Shown here one piece after another: positions 44,891-47,425 of a DNA stretch of 47,425 nucleotides; the first letter of the stretch is position 1, and every line of letters starts with the position of its first letter. The translations under genes and the position numbers were made by a program. The stretch is from positions 1 to 47,425 of the forward strand of contig JAOUBY010000009.1 in NCBI GenBank assembly GCA_029860045.1. The letters run 5' to 3'. This stretch comes from Gammaproteobacteria bacterium (GTDB lineage Bacteria > Pseudomonadota > Gammaproteobacteria > UBA9214). Under the pieces are notes generated by a model. It was given only the letters and a program-made list of their open reading frames with translations, did not search any database and was not told the origin of the DNA.

Positions 44891-45286
44891 CTACCTGAGT
44901 TCCGGCAATGGCGTGGTGATGTACCAGTGTTGCTCATCAGCATCGTAAATCCAGACTTGCTGGTCGGTGACGCTTTTCAGCGTCATTCCGTCCGTGTGGT
45001 AGTAACTGATTTTTACCGTGAGGGTCACCGTGCTGCCATCACCGGCTGGTGTCACGCGCAGGGTTTCATACGAAGTCACGCGGGTTTGGTCTGCCGGTGG
45101 CGGCCGCACCGGTTGTGTGTCATCCAGGCGCTGCAGTTGCTCCGCGGTTGTCAGGTCACCCCAGCGGATGGCCTTTGCGTACAGGGCCGTGTCTATATCA
45201 AAGGCACTGTTGCGTTTCCTGTCATCTATCGAGGCGCAGGCACACAAAAGCGTGCTGATCAGTAGCAGGAGGCCAATCTGTCGCAT
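44891..45286 (-). CDS. Small hypothetical lipoprotein
   Basis: Small protein of 131 residues from the ATG at 45286, chosen because it opens a lipoprotein signal (MRQIGLLLLISTLLCACAS). Either of two close cysteines could be lipidated. The track start at 45373 adds 29 residues without signal character. The mature part has ALYAKAIRWGDLTTAEQLQRLDD, a linker, VTSYETLRVTPAGDGSTVTLTVKISYYHTDGMTLKSVTDQQVWIYDADEQHWYI. The last portion looks like a small beta-sheet domain of the NTF2/SnoaL kind, tentatively. I cannot name a function. Probably anchored in the outer membrane. Confidence 0.75.
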   Translation of the reverse strand: MRQIGLLLLISTLLCACASIDDRKRNSAFDIDTALYAKAIRWGDLTTAEQLQRLDDTQPVRPPPADQTRVTSYETLRVTPAGDGSTVTLTVKISYYHTDGMTLKSVTDQQVWIYDADEQHWYITTPLPELR

Positions 45287-45404
45287 AAACACCGCCGCAT
45301 CGGGCATGAGGAACAGTCTGGCATTATAACGGAGCGGGGCTGGATGCGAACCAGCCACGTGACGCACCGCCACGTCCAGTGGCGGTGCGGGGGGGCAGGG
45401 CGGA

Positions 45405-46775
45405 TTACTTCAGCTGGTTGAGCAGTGCGGTGATGCTTTCGGTCAGGCTGTTACGCGCCTGGCGTTCGGATTTACAGGCCTCTTCCAGTGCCTCGGCCGT
45501 GTCGGTATAGGCCTGTAGCTCGGTCTTGATCGCAGCGACCTCGGCTTCCAGCTCGCCAAGACGTTGTCTTTCCGGGGGGCTGGCCTCTGTTGACGCTGCA
45601 GGCTGTCCGCCGGTGTTCTCCTGGAACGGGGTAACACTGGCGGTTGGCATCTCGATACTGTTGCTTTCCTCGTTGCCGGCATCCTGCGGCTGGATAGCGG
45701 GATTATTAAAGTCGTTGCCCGGCATACTCTCATTCATGCCGCCCTCCAGTACCGAGACGCTGAAACCGCGCTGGGTGAGCAGGAAAGCGGCTGCGGCGCT
45801 GCGCCGCCCGGTGTCGCAATAAACAACGTATTTGAGGTTCTTGTCCAGGCGCGAGGTGTTGGCGCGTACCGTGGCCAGCGGGATATTGATACTGTTCTCC
45901 AGTGCCCAGCTGGTATGCTCCTCGGCCAGGCGTACATCCAGCCAGCGTTCACCGGACTTGATTGCAGCCTGCGCGAGGTCATATGTCACGTAGTGAACCA
46001 GCTGTTTCTTAAGGATATCCAGGAACTGCTGCTTCGACAGGCGCATCAGTGAACCGTCGGTCAGCATGGTAACGGAGGCGTTACGATGGCCATCCGAGAC
46101 CAGCGCATCCTCGCCAAAGCAGTCGCCGGCATTGAGTTCAGCCAGCGGCACATCCCAGCCTTTCCCGGAGGCAAGCCGGGTAACCGAGCAGCTGCCTTCA
46201 CGAATGATGTAAAAATAATCCCCGTCATCGCCCTGGCGGATCACGGTATCACCGGCACTGTAAGGTACCGGCTCAAGCGCCTGTATCAGGCGCTGGATAT
46301 CGGACGGGGGCAGCTTCGAGAAGGCTTCTGACCGCAGCATGCGCGACATCCAGTCCTGCTCGGTGTGCGCGCTTATTTTCACGGCTCCGGTCTCAACGGA
46401 CTGGTCGAGGGTGAGCATGACATCGAGCAGGGTGGAATCGATCCAGGCAATCACGGACTTGGTTGCGGCTCGCGCAGTCATCATGCGTGGCTGACGGTTG
46501 GCAATCGGGTAGCGTGCCGGGTCTGTTCCGGCACTGACCACGCCCGTTACCTTGCCGCCCTGATTGATAAGGTTGATCACTCCGTCTAGCAGATAGACGG
46601 AACGGTTGTCGTGGTCGCCCTGGCCAAACAGGTAGCTCCCTGCGCTGACATCCTCGATGGCAAGGCTGCCTGCAATTTCCTGGTAATGCTCCTCGGTCAG
46701 GGCATTCAGGGGGATCAGGTTGCGGAGGATATCCTGGCCAGTGGATTTGTTGCTGTGCTGCTCCGGGTTGTTCAT
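45405..46775 (-). CDS. Tandem cyclic-nucleotide-binding / rhodanese / coiled-coil protein
   Basis: Multi-domain protein of 456 residues. The first cNMP-binding-like domain (about 25-130) lacks the phosphate-binding cassette. The second (about 150-260) has FGEDALVSDGHRNASVTML with the cassette Arg231, so it could bind a cyclic nucleotide. A rhodanese domain follows (about 270-350, WLDVRLAEEHTSWALENSINIPL) with active Cys320 in YVVYCDTGRRS. A low-complexity Asn/Glu/Pro linker and a coiled-coil tail (LGELEAEVAAIKTELQAYTDTAEALEEA) end the protein. There is no helix-turn-helix, so it is not a Crp-type transcription factor. Similar proteins occur in sulfur-oxidising gammaproteobacteria, as I recall. 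The role is unknown. Confidence 0.88.
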   Translation of the reverse strand: MNNPEQHSNKSTGQDILRNLIPLNALTEEHYQEIAGSLAIEDVSAGSYLFGQGDHDNRSVYLLDGVINLINQGGKVTGVVSAGTDPARYPIANRQPRMMTARAATKSVIAWIDSTLLDVMLTLDQSVETGAVKISAHTEQDWMSRMLRSEAFSKLPPSDIQRLIQALEPVPYSAGDTVIRQGDDGDYFYIIREGSCSVTRLASGKGWDVPLAELNAGDCFGEDALVSDGHRNASVTMLTDGSLMRLSKQQFLDILKKQLVHYVTYDLAQAAIKSGERWLDVRLAEEHTSWALENSINIPLATVRANTSRLDKNLKYVVYCDTGRRSAAAAFLLTQRGFSVSVLEGGMNESMPGNDFNNPAIQPQDAGNEESNSIEMPTASVTPFQENTGGQPAASTEASPPERQRLGELEAEVAAIKTELQAYTDTAEALEEACKSERQARNSLTESITALLNQLK

Positions 46776-46926
46776 ACCGATACCTTTCTGTCTTCAAGTA
46801 AGTGGTTATGCAGGCGGGCACCTGCTGCACACCTTGTATCGGCAGCACTACTTATATATGGAGCAGGCAGCCCCGCGCCCGGCCAGGGCGCAGAAAATCT
46901 GTATAAATTATATTATAAACAGGTGG
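46776..46926 (-). promoter_or_regulatory. Promoter region and leader of the cNMP-rhodanese gene
   Basis: The 151-base gap before the cNMP-rhodanese gene has an A/T-rich block with two perfect TATAAT elements on the minus strand (46907-46912 and 46912-46917). Neither has a good -35. Downstream in the leader is the hairpin GCGCCC-TGGCC-GGGCGC (46875-46891) and a further A/T patch. It may combine the end of the nfeD transcript with a new promoter. Confidence 0.4.
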
Positions 46927-47379
46927 TTAGCTTGTACTGCGCTCGACCTTGAGGATCACGCCATCAGTGCCGGTGACGGTGACCGGGGTGCCGGCCGGCA
47001 GGTCGTCCCCGCTGATGCGCCAGGTGGTGTCATCGACACGCAGGACGCCCACCCCGTTGCTGACGGGGTCCTGCAGGGTAAAGCTGCGTCCGACATACTG
47101 CTCGCCGCGCCGGTTTAGTGCCGGCTGGTCGGTGGGTTCCGGGTTGGCGCGCTGGTACTTGCGGAACAGGGCGATACTGATGACCGATAACCCGGAAAAG
47201 ACCATGACCTGGTACTGCCAGTCCAGCTCCGGCACCAGCAACATCAGGAAGCCGACCACGGCGGCGGCAATCGCCAGCCACAGGAAAAAGAAGCTGGGTG
47301 CCATGACCTCGACCAGCAACAGGATGCCGCCGAAGATCCACCAGTGCCAGTAATCGATGTTACCGAGCAGTTCTTCCAT
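46927..47379 (-). CDS. NfeD-like membrane protein (YbbK/QmcA partner)
   Basis: Short-form NfeD protein of 150 residues. Two or three membrane helices occupy residues 12-75 (WWIFGGILLLVEVMAPSFFFLWLAIAAAVVGFLMLLV, then VMVFSGLSVISIALF). They are followed by a C-terminal OB-fold domain: GRSFTLQDPVSNGVGVLRVDDTTWRISGDDLPAGTPVTVTGTDGVILKVE. Such proteins pair with SPFH (stomatin-like) membrane proteins and help their assembly. The start codon overlaps the preceding stop as TAATG, and the residues before it fit an SPFH C-terminus, so the partner is next door. Confidence 0.9.
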   Translation of the reverse strand: MEELLGNIDYWHWWIFGGILLLVEVMAPSFFFLWLAIAAAVVGFLMLLVPELDWQYQVMVFSGLSVISIALFRKYQRANPEPTDQPALNRRGEQYVGRSFTLQDPVSNGVGVLRVDDTTWRISGDDLPAGTPVTVTGTDGVILKVERSTS

Positions 47380-47425
47380 TAGGTCGCTCCCTGTTTCTGC
47401 ATGGCCGACTTCGCCACCTCCGCGA
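47379..47425 (-). CDS. C-terminal end of a probable SPFH/stomatin-like protein (partial)
   Basis: Only the last 14 codons plus stop are inside the window: AEVAKSAMQKQGAT then TAA, the final A shared with the nfeD ATG. The one-base overlap and the usual gene pair (SPFH protein followed by NfeD) make a QmcA/YbbK-type SPFH protein the likely identity. The residues alone would not prove it. Confidence 0.5.
   Translation of the reverse strand, partial: AEVAKSAMQKQGAT

Overview
The window reads as one chromosomal stretch of a gammaproteobacterium, moderately GC-rich and free-living. Every recognisable protein is of gammaproteobacterial type, and the gene order closely follows what I remember of Pseudomonas aeruginosa: rsmD / paired M16 peptidases / ftsY-ftsE-ftsX; pyrC'-pyrB-pyrR-ruvX-yqgE-tonB-gshB / pilGHIJ-chpA-chpC; rsmE / bioA; metF-ahcY-metK; tkt-gap-pgk-fba. 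Pyruvate kinase sitting inside a tkt-gap-pgk-pyk-fba cluster, a CbbA-like class II aldolase, a sorting-signal (VPLPA/PEP-CTERM-like) secreted protein and a cNMP-rhodanese protein suggest a Chromatiales or sulfur-oxidiser-type lineage rather than Pseudomonas. That placement is inference. I found no tRNA, rRNA, CRISPR, insertion sequence or phage gene.

Layout. 1-2.9 kb (minus): a truncated secreted DUF3047-like gene, then ftsX, ftsE and ftsY (division and SRP targeting). 2.9-7.3 kb (plus): a catalytic and a non-catalytic M16 peptidase, a lamin-tail-like secreted protein with a C-terminal sorting signal behind a structured leader, and rsmD. 7.3-14.7 kb (minus): a tightly overlapped operon of gshB-apbE, a DUF4124 gene, tonB, yqgE, ruvX, pyrR, pyrB and an inactive dihydroorotase that probably supports aspartate transcarbamoylase. 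14.9-24.8 kb (plus): the Pil-Chp chemosensory system that controls type IV pili (pilG, pilH, pilI, pilJ, a 1935-residue chpA, chpC), without the adaptation enzymes PilK and ChpB. 25-31.1 kb: rsmE (minus), bioA (plus), an A-type Fe-S carrier, and the methyl-cycle genes metF, ahcY and metK (minus). 31.2-39.2 kb (plus): a thioredoxin-like protein, then tkt, gap, pgk, pyk and fba. These are preceded by a structured RNA ending in a strong terminator and are separated by stem-loops. 39.3-47.4 kb: a membrane-anchored hypothetical protein and a GGDEF-EAL protein (plus), then srkA, djlA, a small lipoprotein, a double-cNMP/rhodanese protein, nfeD and the last codons of a probable SPFH protein (all minus).

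Non-coding content. Three inverted pairs and one single copy of a GTAG-headed REP element lie after rsmD, after the sorting-signal gene and after chpC, two of these sites being between convergent genes. Their stems differ between sites but stay self-complementary. A second palindromic repeat lies among them. The only gene-free stretch over 300 bases is 31803-32138, which holds the candidate tkt leader RNA. It has a predicted promoter overlapping a perfect 12-base palindrome, a run of hairpins and a T-tailed terminator before tkt. I consider this the best candidate here for an undescribed regulatory element.

Functionally the window is mostly core metabolism and surface motility. Pyrimidine, glutathione, biotin, SAM-cycle and Calvin/glycolytic genes surround the pilus chemosensory operon, and a c-di-GMP enzyme with both domains apparently intact is the other likely regulator of surface behaviour.
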